Shown one piece after another: positions 1 through 6,883 of a DNA stretch of 41,491 nt (the stretch's first letter is position 1; every line of letters begins with the position of its first letter). The stretch is taken from contig JACMPP010000027.1 of NCBI GenBank assembly GCA_014377445.1, positions 1 through 41,491 of the forward strand, read 5' to 3'. A program made the position numbers and the translations under genes. The DNA is from Oligoflexus sp. Lineage in GTDB: Bacteria; Bdellovibrionota_B; Oligoflexia; Oligoflexales; Oligoflexaceae. The notes below the pieces were generated by a model. It was not told where the DNA came from. It did no database searches and saw only the letters and a program-made list of their open reading frames with translations.

Positions 1-137
1 AGTTTGACTGGGTCATAACGTCGGTGACCACCGATCGTTCGATAGGAGGGAAGAAGGACTTTTTCTTTTTCCCATCTTCTCAGTGTGGAGATTGACACTC
101 CAAGAATTTCTGCAGCAGCGCCCACTGAAATATACAT
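1..137 (-). CDS. tnpA: IS607-type serine recombinase TnpA, N-terminal HTH, partial
   Basis: Translating the reverse strand from the ATG at 137 gives 45 residues running off the left edge. They begin MYISVGAAAEILGVS, continue STLRRWEKE and reach GGHRRY. This is the MerR-like DNA-binding domain that opens IS607-family TnpA, a serine recombinase; the HTH plus a wing ending in GGHRRY is diagnostic of that group. In the family the catalytic serine domain follows, and a tnpB gene (RNA-guided nuclease) often overlaps its 3' end; both would lie left of the window. The element's left end should lie just upstream of this start, close to or inside the 3' end of the neighbouring gene whose stop is at 160. 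An orphan MerR regulator is the alternative, but the HRRY wing favours the recombinase. Confidence 0.72.
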   Translation of the reverse strand, partial: MYISVGAAAEILGVSISTLRRWEKEKVLLPSYRTIGGHRRYDPVK

Positions 138-159
138 AAATGGTCCATAATATGTATAA

Positions 160-597
160 TTAACAGCACTTTACTAGGCATGGATAAGCGCAAAAGACAG
201 GTTCGTCAAGATATTTTATTGACTGTTGCTTGCCCTCCACCTTATATTGAAGGCCTTTTAAGTTGGCTTGCTCCAGTTGTTTCTTGAGGAGGAGAGGCAG
301 TACGAGCTCGTAACTTTCATTATCGCCTGTCTGTAACTCAATCCCAGAGGTCTCTCCACCAATCGCAGCGAGTTCCGTCGCGATCTCTCCGGTGCTGATC
401 ACAGGCTCCAGAGTTCCGGTCAAACAACGACCAATCCTTGACTTATAGCTCGATTCAGTGGGACAGGCGCAGCGCCCGGCTTTGCCCCAGGCATTGTAGT
501 CCCTGGTGCAAGCGAGCGTATCCGTCGCCACTGTATCAGCACTGTAAGCGGTGCTGGATAGGAGTCCTATGAATAGAAATCGTAATATACTTTTCAT
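160..597 (-). CDS. Small secreted Cys-containing protein of unknown function
   Basis: A protein of 145 residues with a signal peptide (MKSILRFLFIGLLSSTAYSA). I place the start at 597 because AAGGA sits 8 nt before this ATG; the ATG at 606 abuts the Shine-Dalgarno and further upstream codons lack a signal sequence. The mature part has cysteines in an N-terminal cluster (LACTRDYNAWGKAGRCACP) and a Cys-rich last segment (FCAYPCLVKCC). I do not recognise a family. The stop lies 22 bp from the start of the divergent-edge IS607-type tnpA, so the last residues may be encoded by element DNA and the native C-terminus may be missing. Acts in the periplasm or outside the cell if the signal peptide is functional. 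Confidence 0.6.
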   Translation of the reverse strand: MKSILRFLFIGLLSSTAYSADTVATDTLACTRDYNAWGKAGRCACPTESSYKSRIGRCLTGTLEPVISTGEIATELAAIGGETSGIELQTGDNESYELVLPLLLKKQLEQANLKGLQYKVEGKQQSIKYLDEPVFCAYPCLVKCC

Positions 598-708
598 GTT
601 CTTCATCCTTCTCTTGTTCTTGTTGGCTAAATCAGCAAATTCTGACGGCCAACCGGCAAGTCCGTTTGACGATGAAAGCGGTGCAAAAGCAAAACCACTT
701 TGCGCCAC

Positions 709-937
709 GAGCCTTCATTATTAACGTCCTCTTATTTGAGGAGAATTGAATACCTAAGAGACGCTAAAAATCGACAATTTCGCATCTTCGCGGCCACTGC
801 ATATGAAAAACCAGACTTGAAGAGCCAGAACTTCAGCTATGCATCAAAACGATTTGGACCCTAACTCTTTCAAATCAAATCGAATTGCCGTCTTTTTCTG
901 CTAGAGATGAAAATCGTCGGCCTAGTGAGGAAAGTAC
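709..937. other. Non-coding gap upstream of the barrel gene
   Basis: No convincing gene. A short inverted repeat (TCCTC-TTATTT-GAGGA, near 727-742) lies just upstream of the minus-strand secreted-protein gene. The rest should carry the promoters of the two divergent genes, but I see no clear consensus boxes. Confidence 0.4.
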
Positions 938-1000
938 ATGATTCTGATAGGATTGAAATTCAAGCAGCCTTCTCCAATCCGCCTTAAAGGAAACGCCTGA
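938..1000 (+). CDS. Possible 20-residue leader peptide ahead of the barrel gene
   Basis: ATG at 938 follows GAGGAAA with a normal 7-nt spacing. The 20-codon frame (MILIGLKFKQPSPIRLKGNA) ends in TGA at 998-1000, directly abutting the ATG of the next gene at 1001. The stop-start junction would allow translational coupling or leader control. It could also be chance: the downstream gene has its own AAAGGAAA site inside this frame. No homology can be claimed for so short a peptide. Confidence 0.3.
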   Translation: MILIGLKFKQPSPIRLKGNA

Positions 1001-2332
1001 ATGTTCCAATCCGGTAAGCAGATCCCATACATAGTGAGTTTACTCACGATCGCGATCTGCCTATCGAGCCCTTCCGTGGCGGCTGCGAAAAAGAAAAAAA
1101 AGAAGAAAGGCAACTGGACCTTCGAACAGACCTACAAATTGCTTGGTGCTGTTCAGCAGGGTGCGATCGCCAAAGAGCTCACCAACCCCGATAATCAGGT
1201 CTATCAACTGCCTGTTCAAACCGCATCGATTGAATTCCGCCCCGAACTCCAGGGCACTTATAAACGCTATAAACTCGTTCTGAGACCGCGGGCCTCCATC
1301 GTCGATGACTTCCGCGATATTACCCCTCTCGACCCCGCACCTCCGGGTTACGTCGCATCGAAAGCCTCTGATGTTAAAAGCGAAGCCTATCTCAACGAAG
1401 CTTATTTTGCTGGAACGCCGACCAGCAAGCTTCAATACGTCATGGGCCTTCAAAACTTCCAGTGGGGACCAGCCGAACTCGCGAGTCCATCCAATCCTCT
1501 CTTTCGCGATCTGGGTTTGAGCAAAACCACGTTCTATGAAACTCGCGGGCGCGGTCTCTTGCGCGCAAATTATTCACCCAGTGGACCAACCACGTTCATC
1601 TTCATCAGTGAAGTCTTTGACAACGGTGTGAAGCGCGATGCGTCTGATCCGGAGTTTCGAAAAAAAGGTGTTATGAAGGCTGAATTTGCGGATCAAAGCC
1701 AGACCAACTATGTGGGTTTGGTTCTGTCGGGAGCTGAGGATGACAAGCCCCTCTACGGCAGTTACGCCAACTACGAAGTTTTCACCGGCCTGACCGTCTA
1801 CTACGATATGCAGGCGCGCGTTGGATCGATGCTTTGGAAACCGCTTCTATCGGGGACAGGCGCAACGTTCCAGCAAAGCCTTAAGGCCGAATCGAAAACA
1901 GTCTATGCAGGACTTACTGGATTTCGCTACGTCACCGAAAGCAATCTCGACTTTAGGCTCGAGACTTTCTACGAAGAGAGCGCGTGGACCCCAGACGAAA
2001 GACAGCTCGGTCGCGGCGTAATCGCCACGGTCCCGACCCTGGAAAACACGCAGATTTATCTCAATCCCGGGAGCTTCTTCCCGGGCCAGAAATTTCTTTA
2101 CGGCTCCCTGCGTATTCCCGAATGGGGTTACAAGGACAGGTTTACCATCGCGATTCGGGATCTCTATTCTATTACGGATCAGACTCAGAAACCGCAAGTC
2201 GTCTTCGACACCTATATCGGCGACAGCATCCTTATCAGTACCGGCGTCACCGCCGCTTTTGGCAAGGCCGATGGCGAACTCACGCAAGGCTATCAGTGGC
2301 AGGCTTTCTTCACCGCCGCGTGGACTCTCTAA
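1001..2332 (+). CDS. Predicted outer-membrane beta-barrel protein
   Basis: A protein of 443 residues with a signal peptide ending near residue 28 (SPSVAAA), followed at once by seven lysines and an aromatic-rich GNWTFEQTYKLLG segment. The remainder alternates short polar and aromatic strands (RYKLVLRPRA, YVMGLQNFQWG, YGSLRIPEWGYKDRF) and ends in a strand-like QGYQWQAFFTAAWTL, the pattern of an outer-membrane barrel of about 14-18 strands. No specific porin family is recognisable, and the C-terminal residue is Leu rather than the classical Phe. AAAGGAAA precedes the ATG by 8 nt. It is transcribed alone and meets a convergent lipoprotein gene. The poly-Lys run after the signal peptide is unusual and might contact LPS or peptidoglycan; that is speculation. 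Confidence 0.65.
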   Translation: MFQSGKQIPYIVSLLTIAICLSSPSVAAAKKKKKKKGNWTFEQTYKLLGAVQQGAIAKELTNPDNQVYQLPVQTASIEFRPELQGTYKRYKLVLRPRASIVDDFRDITPLDPAPPGYVASKASDVKSEAYLNEAYFAGTPTSKLQYVMGLQNFQWGPAELASPSNPLFRDLGLSKTTFYETRGRGLLRANYSPSGPTTFIFISEVFDNGVKRDASDPEFRKKGVMKAEFADQSQTNYVGLVLSGAEDDKPLYGSYANYEVFTGLTVYYDMQARVGSMLWKPLLSGTGATFQQSLKAESKTVYAGLTGFRYVTESNLDFRLETFYEESAWTPDERQLGRGVIATVPTLENTQIYLNPGSFFPGQKFLYGSLRIPEWGYKDRFTIAIRDLYSITDQTQKPQVVFDTYIGDSILISTGVTAAFGKADGELTQGYQWQAFFTAAWTL

Positions 2333-2369
2333 TTCCCACTCAAAATCGAAAACTCCAGAGCCCGGACAC

Positions 2370-2400
2370 AAAAAAGCCCGGACCTTGAGAGGTCCGAGCC
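2370..2400 (-). terminator. Rho-independent terminator of the 2430-3344 gene
   Basis: Reading the minus strand, CGGACCT-CTCA-AGGTCCG forms a 7-bp stem followed by GGCTTTTTT. It begins about 30 bp after the stop of the minus-strand lipoprotein gene. Confidence 0.75.
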
Positions 2401-2429
2401 ATAAGTGGAGGAAAAAAGAGAACGAAGTC

Positions 2430-3344
2430 TTATTTCTTAACGCAGATTTTGATGTTATCCACTGCGCCAGAACCTGAGAGATTGATCATCAGCTTATCAA
2501 CATAAGAATGGTCATCAACGCTGAGCATCTGCACGGCTGCATCAGGTTTTGCTGGGATAGGCTGGCCTGATTTCTTGATGTAATCGCCATTCTCGGCCTT
2601 GTTGAAGAGTTCGATATTCGAATCACTTGATTCAACATCGATGAGATCCATGCTGACCAGAGCAGTAGGCTTTGCGAAAAATAGTTTGATCACGCCGCCG
2701 TGTGCATTGTCATCAGGAAAGCTTACGAAGTCCATAGCATCGCTCGGATTGATATCGTAGGTATGTTCTGCGATGATCAGAGCGCGACTGTTCTTCTCAG
2801 TCGTCAAATCCCAATCAAAGCCATCACAGTTACCAAATCGGCAATCGATATCTTTGTAAGCCGCTTTTTGATCTTCATTCGGACGCTCAGCAGTATCGAA
2901 GAGGATAGGTTGAACGTTCGTTTGCATTTGGCCATTAGGCAGGCGTTTGTGCGCGAGAAAGGTAATACCGTAAGCGCTGTATTGATCCTTGAGTTTTTCG
3001 CCCTTGTGGAAATCACTGCCATCAAGACGTTTTTCAAAGTCGATAACAACTGTCTCACACTCAGGACCGGCCTTGCCGGGGCTATCCTCACCTTTAGTTG
3101 GTGTCGGAGCATTTTGATTCACATCAGGGGTCGATTGGTTGGCCGGATCCTGGCCCTTCGTCGTCTCTGTAGGTACAAGTGCCTTTCCAGCAACCGCTGT
3201 ATCAGCAGGAGCCGTTGCTGTTTGAGCGGTAAGATCGGCTGTAGGAGCAGCGGTTGCGGCAGGATTATTCTTATGGCTCTTTTTACCGCAAGCAACGACA
3301 GCAAGGAGGGGTAAACAGATTGCAAGGGTCTTAGTAATCTTCAT
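2430..3344 (-). CDS. Lipoprotein with Ala/Thr-rich linker and jelly-roll-like C-terminal domain
   Basis: A 304-residue lipoprotein. The start at 3344 is chosen because GGAG lies 7 nt upstream and the protein then opens with MKITKTLAICLPLLAVVACG, a type II signal with lipobox VVAC. Residues about 20-85 are a low-complexity Ala/Thr/Pro linker. The C-terminal 200 residues begin CETVVIDFE and include DQYSAYGITF, a pattern typical of the galactose-binding-like sandwich domains found in PEP-CTERM and choice-of-anchor surface proteins. Four cysteines (CETVV, DCRFGNC, KICVKK) could form disulfides. Likely anchored in the outer or inner membrane with the sandwich domain exposed; ligand unknown. Transcribed alone with its own terminator. 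Confidence 0.7.
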   Translation of the reverse strand: MKITKTLAICLPLLAVVACGKKSHKNNPAATAAPTADLTAQTATAPADTAVAGKALVPTETTKGQDPANQSTPDVNQNAPTPTKGEDSPGKAGPECETVVIDFEKRLDGSDFHKGEKLKDQYSAYGITFLAHKRLPNGQMQTNVQPILFDTAERPNEDQKAAYKDIDCRFGNCDGFDWDLTTEKNSRALIIAEHTYDINPSDAMDFVSFPDDNAHGGVIKLFFAKPTALVSMDLIDVESSDSNIELFNKAENGDYIKKSGQPIPAKPDAAVQMLSVDDHSYVDKLMINLSGSGAVDNIKICVKK

Positions 3345-3424
3345 AGTGAACTCCGACATATGGCAGCAAGGAAAAGAAGATGGACCCGAAATCCCGGGAA
3401 CACATTCAGTGGTGCAAAGTCAGT

Positions 3425-3465
3425 GCCGTTCCCAATTCGCGCCTTTTGGCGAATCGGGAAAGCAG
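3425..3465. other. Strong stem-loop in the leader of the 2430-3344 lipoprotein gene
   Basis: TTCCC-a-ATTCGC ... GCGAAT-c-GGGAA forms an 11-bp interrupted stem. There is no T-run on either side, so it is not a simple terminator. It lies about 85 nt upstream of the start at 3344, inside the leader if the promoter at 3546 is used. Confidence 0.4.
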
Positions 3466-3519
3466 CTAAGTTACGATTTCTTTGAGAGATTGTTTTTGAG
3501 AGCTTGAAGAGAGGGCGGA

Positions 3520-3564
3520 GGCGAATAAAGTACGAATGCTTACATCTGTCAAAAGTTTTGACAG
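3520..3564 (-). promoter_or_regulatory. Palindrome with TTGACA and predicted promoter
   Basis: CTGTCAAAA-G-TTTTGACAG at 3546-3564 is a perfect 9-bp palindrome with one central base. Its minus-strand half supplies TTGACA, followed after 17 nt by TTTATT, a plausible -10 (4 of 6), which would drive the lipoprotein gene with a leader of roughly 170 nt. The same palindrome sits 10 bp after the stop of the upstream gene, so a processing or termination role is also possible. Confidence 0.4.
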
Positions 3565-3573
3565 AAATCGTGT

Positions 3574-4080
3574 TCAGATATCGAAACCGATTCCACCCTG
3601 GAGCTGAGTCGTCTCCGGATCGATCATGTAGTTACCACCAAAGTAGACATGAAAGGCCGGCTTGCCAATAAAGAAGCCGACACCCACGAAGGGACCGCCG
3701 AGGTCGGCATCCGCACCGGATCTTTCGCCGACTTTCGCACCCGTCCAGGCTCCGAAACCACCTTGAACATAGGGGGCAAATGTGTCTGTCATGAGGCGAT
3801 ATTTGATGTCGATATCACCGGCTACCGAGGCCGCAACGTGATCATCGTCCTTGTTCTCGTTAGCCTTATCTTCGTCCGCATGCACTTCGCTGTCGACATA
3901 ACCTATACCGACTTCAAAGTTCCACTGGCTTCCCCAATAGAGAAAGTTAACCCCGAGCTTGGAGTTGACAGGGTTATGATAGCCGAGGTTGAGAGTCCAA
4001 TCGGCGAAGGCATTGGTGGAGACGAGACTGGAGGAGGCGAGGAAGAGGCTTAGAAAGAGGTTGCGCAAAATATTATTCAT
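3574..4080 (-). CDS. Small outer-membrane beta-barrel protein
   Basis: A 168-residue protein with a signal peptide cleaved after NAFA (residue about 26). The mature part alternates hydrophobic and polar residues in strands (WTLNLGYHN, LGVNFLYW, WNFEVGIGYVD, FAPYVQGGFGAW, FVGVGFFIGK, FHVYFGGNYM, QLQGGIGFDI). It has one charged loop (HADEDKANENKDDDH), as in an 8-stranded barrel of the OmpW or opacity-protein type. AAGGTG precedes the ATG. Function unknown; such small barrels are usually structural or adhesive. Confidence 0.65.
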   Translation of the reverse strand: MNNILRNLFLSLFLASSSLVSTNAFADWTLNLGYHNPVNSKLGVNFLYWGSQWNFEVGIGYVDSEVHADEDKANENKDDDHVAASVAGDIDIKYRLMTDTFAPYVQGGFGAWTGAKVGERSGADADLGGPFVGVGFFIGKPAFHVYFGGNYMIDPETTQLQGGIGFDI

Positions 4081-4161
4081 AATGATTCACCTTGAGAGAG
4101 GACTGAGCGACAAACCTTTTGTCACTTGAGAACGAAAGCCGCGAACAATTTTTCACTTGGA

Positions 4162-4686
4162 TTACATAGGTTGTTCGGCAGACCAGTTACACGTCACTTC
4201 CTTATCTTTTTCATTCGATTGGGGAGTGGGCCGGCATTTGCTCAAGACTACTTTCAGATCGCGCTCGGCGCTGAGAGTGACGTTGGAAAGACGGGTTGAA
4301 AACTGCAGATCCTTGCCATCGGAGACTTCAAGTCGTAGCTGACCGCTCTGGATCGCAGGCAGATTGCTGATGATGATATTCGCTTCGCCTTTGATGATCT
4401 CAACCTTTTTGGCTTTGCTATGCTTGCCGTTGAGATTGACATCCACTTCGAAGACCTGCGTTTTGGAAGTGGCGACGACCGTATCGAGAACGTTACCAAC
4501 AAGCGCTGTGTCCGCCTCTGTATCAACCTCTTCCGAAGTGCCCCCTTCGCCTGAAGTGCCCCCTTCTTCTGAAGCGGATTCCACGTCAGCTTCAGCACCA
4601 GAGCCGGCTGGCTTGTAGGTTTTCTTATATTTAATGCACCCAGCGTTCATGAGTAGAACGGCCATGAGCATGATGTTTAGCTTCAT
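4162..4686 (-). CDS. Lipoprotein with acidic Gly/Ser/Glu repeat linker
   Basis: A 174-residue lipoprotein. AAGGAG lies 6 nt before the ATG at 4686, and the protein opens MKLNIMLMAVLLMNAGC with lipobox NAGC; the frame stays open further upstream but without a start signal or coding character. Residues about 30-60 are acidic, with a short tandem repeat (EEGGTSGEGGTSEE) visible also in the DNA. The C-terminal 110 residues look like a small beta-sandwich (VFEVDVNLNGK, RLEVSDGKDLQFSTRLSNVTLSAERDLKVVLSKC), with a possible CRPTPQ...CNW disulfide. No family recognised. Confidence 0.65.
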   Translation of the reverse strand: MKLNIMLMAVLLMNAGCIKYKKTYKPAGSGAEADVESASEEGGTSGEGGTSEEVDTEADTALVGNVLDTVVATSKTQVFEVDVNLNGKHSKAKKVEIIKGEANIIISNLPAIQSGQLRLEVSDGKDLQFSTRLSNVTLSAERDLKVVLSKCRPTPQSNEKDKEVTCNWSAEQPM

Positions 4687-4940
4687 AGAAAACTCCTTAA
4701 ACAAGCCTGTTTCTCCCTTCGGAATATTGGGCTCCAATATTAAAAATAAATATCGATTGCCATATAATATCAATAGTATTATCTGGTTACAGAGCAAGTT
4801 ATTATGCAGCAACTCAATCCCTGATAGGGTCAAATTAGGGTTTTTCGCATTTCGAGTATGTGCGCATGCTGCATTGAGCTTTGAGCTTTGAGTGGACATG
4901 ATGTTAGGATGGCCTTCAAACTCAACCCAAGGAGCCAAGT
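4687..4940. other. AT-rich divergent promoter region
   Basis: Contains an AT-rich core near 4740-4790 that should carry divergent promoters, and a short tandem repeat of TTGAGC units near 4873-4891. No gene or clear operator seen. Confidence 0.4.
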
Positions 4941-5141
4941 ATGGCAAAAGCAAGTACTCCTAAGACGGCAGAGAAAGCCAAAAAGCCCTATCGCCTGGTG
5001 AAGAAAAAATCAGGAAAATTCAAAGTCGTTCAAAAAGGCAAAGTCGTGAATGGCGCTGAAAAAGTAGCTATTCTCGCTGCTGAAGGTCTGATCAAAGTCA
5101 TGAAGCCAAAAGCTAAAGCCGCACCTGCTGCTGCTGAGTAA
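4941..5141 (+). CDS. Small basic Lys/Ala-rich protein
   Basis: A 66-residue protein with AAGGAG 6 nt before its ATG. It has a Lys-rich N-terminus (KTAEKAKKPYRLVKKKSGKFKVVQKGKVV), a short helix (AEKVAILAAEGLIKVM) and a Lys/Ala/Pro tail (PKAKAAPAAAE). Composition resembles small nucleoid-associated or histone H1-like proteins, but there is no diagnostic motif. A GC stem (CTGGCTC-TTCT-GAGCCAG, 5172-5189) and then a bidirectional terminator follow the stop. A nucleic-acid-binding role is inferred from charge only. Confidence 0.6.
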   Translation: MAKASTPKTAEKAKKPYRLVKKKSGKFKVVQKGKVVNGAEKVAILAAEGLIKVMKPKAKAAPAAAE

Positions 5142-5216
5142 TCCACTCAAGCTTGCCCGCTCGCGATAACTCTGGCTCTTCTGAGCCAGGGTCAATTTTC
5201 CCCTCAAATTCTCGAC

Positions 5217-5254
5217 AAAAAAAGCCCCACCTCAGAATGGGTAGGGAGTTTTTT
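5217..5254. terminator. Bidirectional terminator between convergent genes
   Basis: CCCCACC (5225-5231) pairs with GGTAGGG (5240-5246), with one G-U pair on the minus strand. It is flanked by an A-run on the left and AGTTTTTT on the right, so it works for the small basic gene on + and for the 5276-5542 gene on -. Confidence 0.75.
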
Positions 5255-5275
5255 AACTCTTAATGTCGCAGCCGA

Positions 5276-5542
5276 TCAGTGTAGGTAAGTAATCTTGCCT
5301 GTTTTGACCACTTTCTTCATCTTGCTTACCGAGGCATCTTCAAAAGCAATCTCTTGGAGCTGAAGCTGGGCCTCAGGAAAATCGTATCGAGTTGAAGATT
5401 CGGCTTTCCAGGTCAGCCGACCGTCATACCCAGTGATACAGCGGAATACTTTGCCCGAGTCCTGAACCAGGACTGCGAGACCTTCAACAAGTTCAACGTC
5501 TGCAAGATTCTCTTCGCAGGAAATGGTCGTTTTGTTGGACAT
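5276..5542 (-). CDS. Small hypothetical protein, probably cytosolic
   Basis: An 88-residue protein starting MSNKTTISCEENL. AAGGAGG lies 5 nt before this ATG, which decides against the longer in-frame start at 5560. No signal peptide. Sequence features are an acidic N-terminus, a central strand-like FRCITGYDGRLTWKAE and a basic C-terminus (KMKKVVKTGKITYLH). Not recognised. It is followed by the bidirectional terminator, so monocistronic. Confidence 0.6.
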   Translation of the reverse strand: MSNKTTISCEENLADVELVEGLAVLVQDSGKVFRCITGYDGRLTWKAESSTRYDFPEAQLQLQEIAFEDASVSKMKKVVKTGKITYLH

Positions 5543-5870
5543 AAAGACCTCCTTCATCACAATCGCCGTTACTCCTAGCTTATCGGCTAATCTGCGGGAA
5601 GAAACTGAGCATTAATGTACTACCGCTAATTTGGCGTAACCAAAAATATGAGTCATTCTCGTCGCCAACCCCGCCTCCCGCCAGAAAATGGGAGCGGCGG
5701 CGGGGTGTTAGGGTTCCAAATTTTCCTAGCGAAACAGGCATAAAAAGACGTAAAAAATGGGTTATGGTTAGTTGTTTTTTTGAATTTATTTTTCTTTGAG
5801 GCGCGCTTGATTTTAAGGGGTGAAATGTGAATGTTGATTTGCCGTGATTAGCCTAACATTTCGCATGTTT
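5543..5870. other. Intergenic region with GC-rich hairpin
   Basis: No gene. CCCCGC-CTCCC (5669-5679) pairs with GGGAG and, after a 5-nt bulge, GCGGGG (to 5705): an 11-bp bulged stem without a T-run, 127 nt upstream of the 5276-5542 gene. An AT-rich stretch (5745-5815) follows and may hold promoters. Confidence 0.4.
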
Positions 5871-5911
5871 AACGAAATAACTCGCCGAAGCGTCTGCTTT
5901 CAGCGAGTTAG
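5871..5911 (-). terminator. Terminator of the 5927-6409 lipoprotein gene
   Basis: On the minus strand AACTCGC-t-GAAAGC ... GCTTC-g-GCGAGTT forms a long interrupted stem followed by ATTTCGTT, 16 nt after the stop. Confidence 0.55.
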
Positions 5912-5926
5912 AGCAGGCAAATAGCT

Positions 5927-6409
5927 TCAACGGGTCGCTCGTTGATCCGTTGCCCCACTATTGATGCGAGATTGAGCCGTGGGAAGACAGGTACTGGTTT
6001 TAGGCGCCGTCCGTCCACCGTAATCATTGGCGATCGCATCGCGGCAATCTACGGCGTCCACAGCGGCATCCGACATCGGTTCGCTGCTTTGGCTCGTGTC
6101 TACCGAGGTGGGGATATTGCTTGACGAACTTGGATTCATGTTTGAAGCACCAACCGTCGCTGCACCCCGAGATGTGTTAATGGTCGAGTCGGCATTCGCT
6201 CGACCTGAGTTAGGATTTGTTGTGACCTGGTCCTTGCTGTCGGGCACATTGGTTTCGGGTCCTGAGCTCGGTTGATTGGCGAGGTCGGGACGCGCGTCGG
6301 TGGTCGTCGCATTCACGGAAGACTGCTGCGAGTCTTGCTTATGGCAAGCGCTCGCGCTGAGCGTAAGGCTGGTGCAAATGAAGATGCTTTGAATGATGGA
6401 TCGTTGCAT
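5927..6409 (-). CDS. Low-complexity Ser/Thr/Asn-rich lipoprotein
   Basis: A 160-residue protein with a type II signal ending in lipobox SASAC (residue about 22). The rest is almost entirely Ser, Thr, Asn, Ala, Asp and Gln with no predicted fold. There is one small Cys-bearing segment (AVDCRDAIANDYGGRTAPKTSTCLP) that could form a disulfide loop. A GGGGCA site precedes the ATG. It resembles other lineage-specific short lipoproteins in this window in having a linker-like mature part. Function unknown. Confidence 0.6.
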   Translation of the reverse strand: MQRSIIQSIFICTSLTLSASACHKQDSQQSSVNATTTDARPDLANQPSSGPETNVPDSKDQVTTNPNSGRANADSTINTSRGAATVGASNMNPSSSSNIPTSVDTSQSSEPMSDAAVDAVDCRDAIANDYGGRTAPKTSTCLPTAQSRINSGATDQRATR

Positions 6410-6883
6410 AAGATTGCCCCGTGATTTCTAACGATTGGAGTGTCACGGGGGTTAAAGCAAGAGTTGTGCTTGTTTGGAGTTGGGTGGGAATGTGGGGTTG
6501 GCCAAGGTTTGGGGTGGAGGCGAGTAGAAATACGGTGATGGCGGGCGAGGACAGGGTTGGTCGGCTTGTGTAGGGGTGAGGCTACAGGCGATTGCGGTTT
6601 CGATCTGGGGCATGCAATGCACTTCTTCATAAGTTCAAAGGTGGGGCGCTAAAACCCAGGAGTGCAACGCGAACAGCCAGAGAAAACGAATCAATATGAA
6701 ATTGTATTTACCAATTCGCTTTGTGCTTTATATCGCCTCGGGATGCAGTCCCCCGTTCTGAGCGCATTAAACTCAAAACTCCCCACACTCACAGATCCAA
6801 CCCCACCTAAAAACCAATTGTACTCATCCACTCAAACCTGAATACTCAGGTCGTAACCTGTCCAGCCAAACCGCGAGGCCACT
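6410..6883. other. Non-coding 470-bp gap
   Basis: Between divergent genes. A G-rich stretch (about 6478-6525) and a 10-bp inverted match (GTGGGGTTGG at 6492-6501, CCAACCCCAC at 6797-6806) are the only structure I see. No gene supported. Confidence 0.4.

Noticed and set aside
922..1113. 63-codon minus-strand frame with a run of Phe
   Set aside because: It is the antisense of the poly-Lys codons in the barrel gene, has no ribosome site and no protein-like pattern.
6313..6630. 105-codon minus-strand frame upstream of the Ser-rich lipoprotein
   Set aside because: Overlaps the start of a better gene, is rich in Pro/His/Arg as expected for a shadow frame, and lacks a Shine-Dalgarno.
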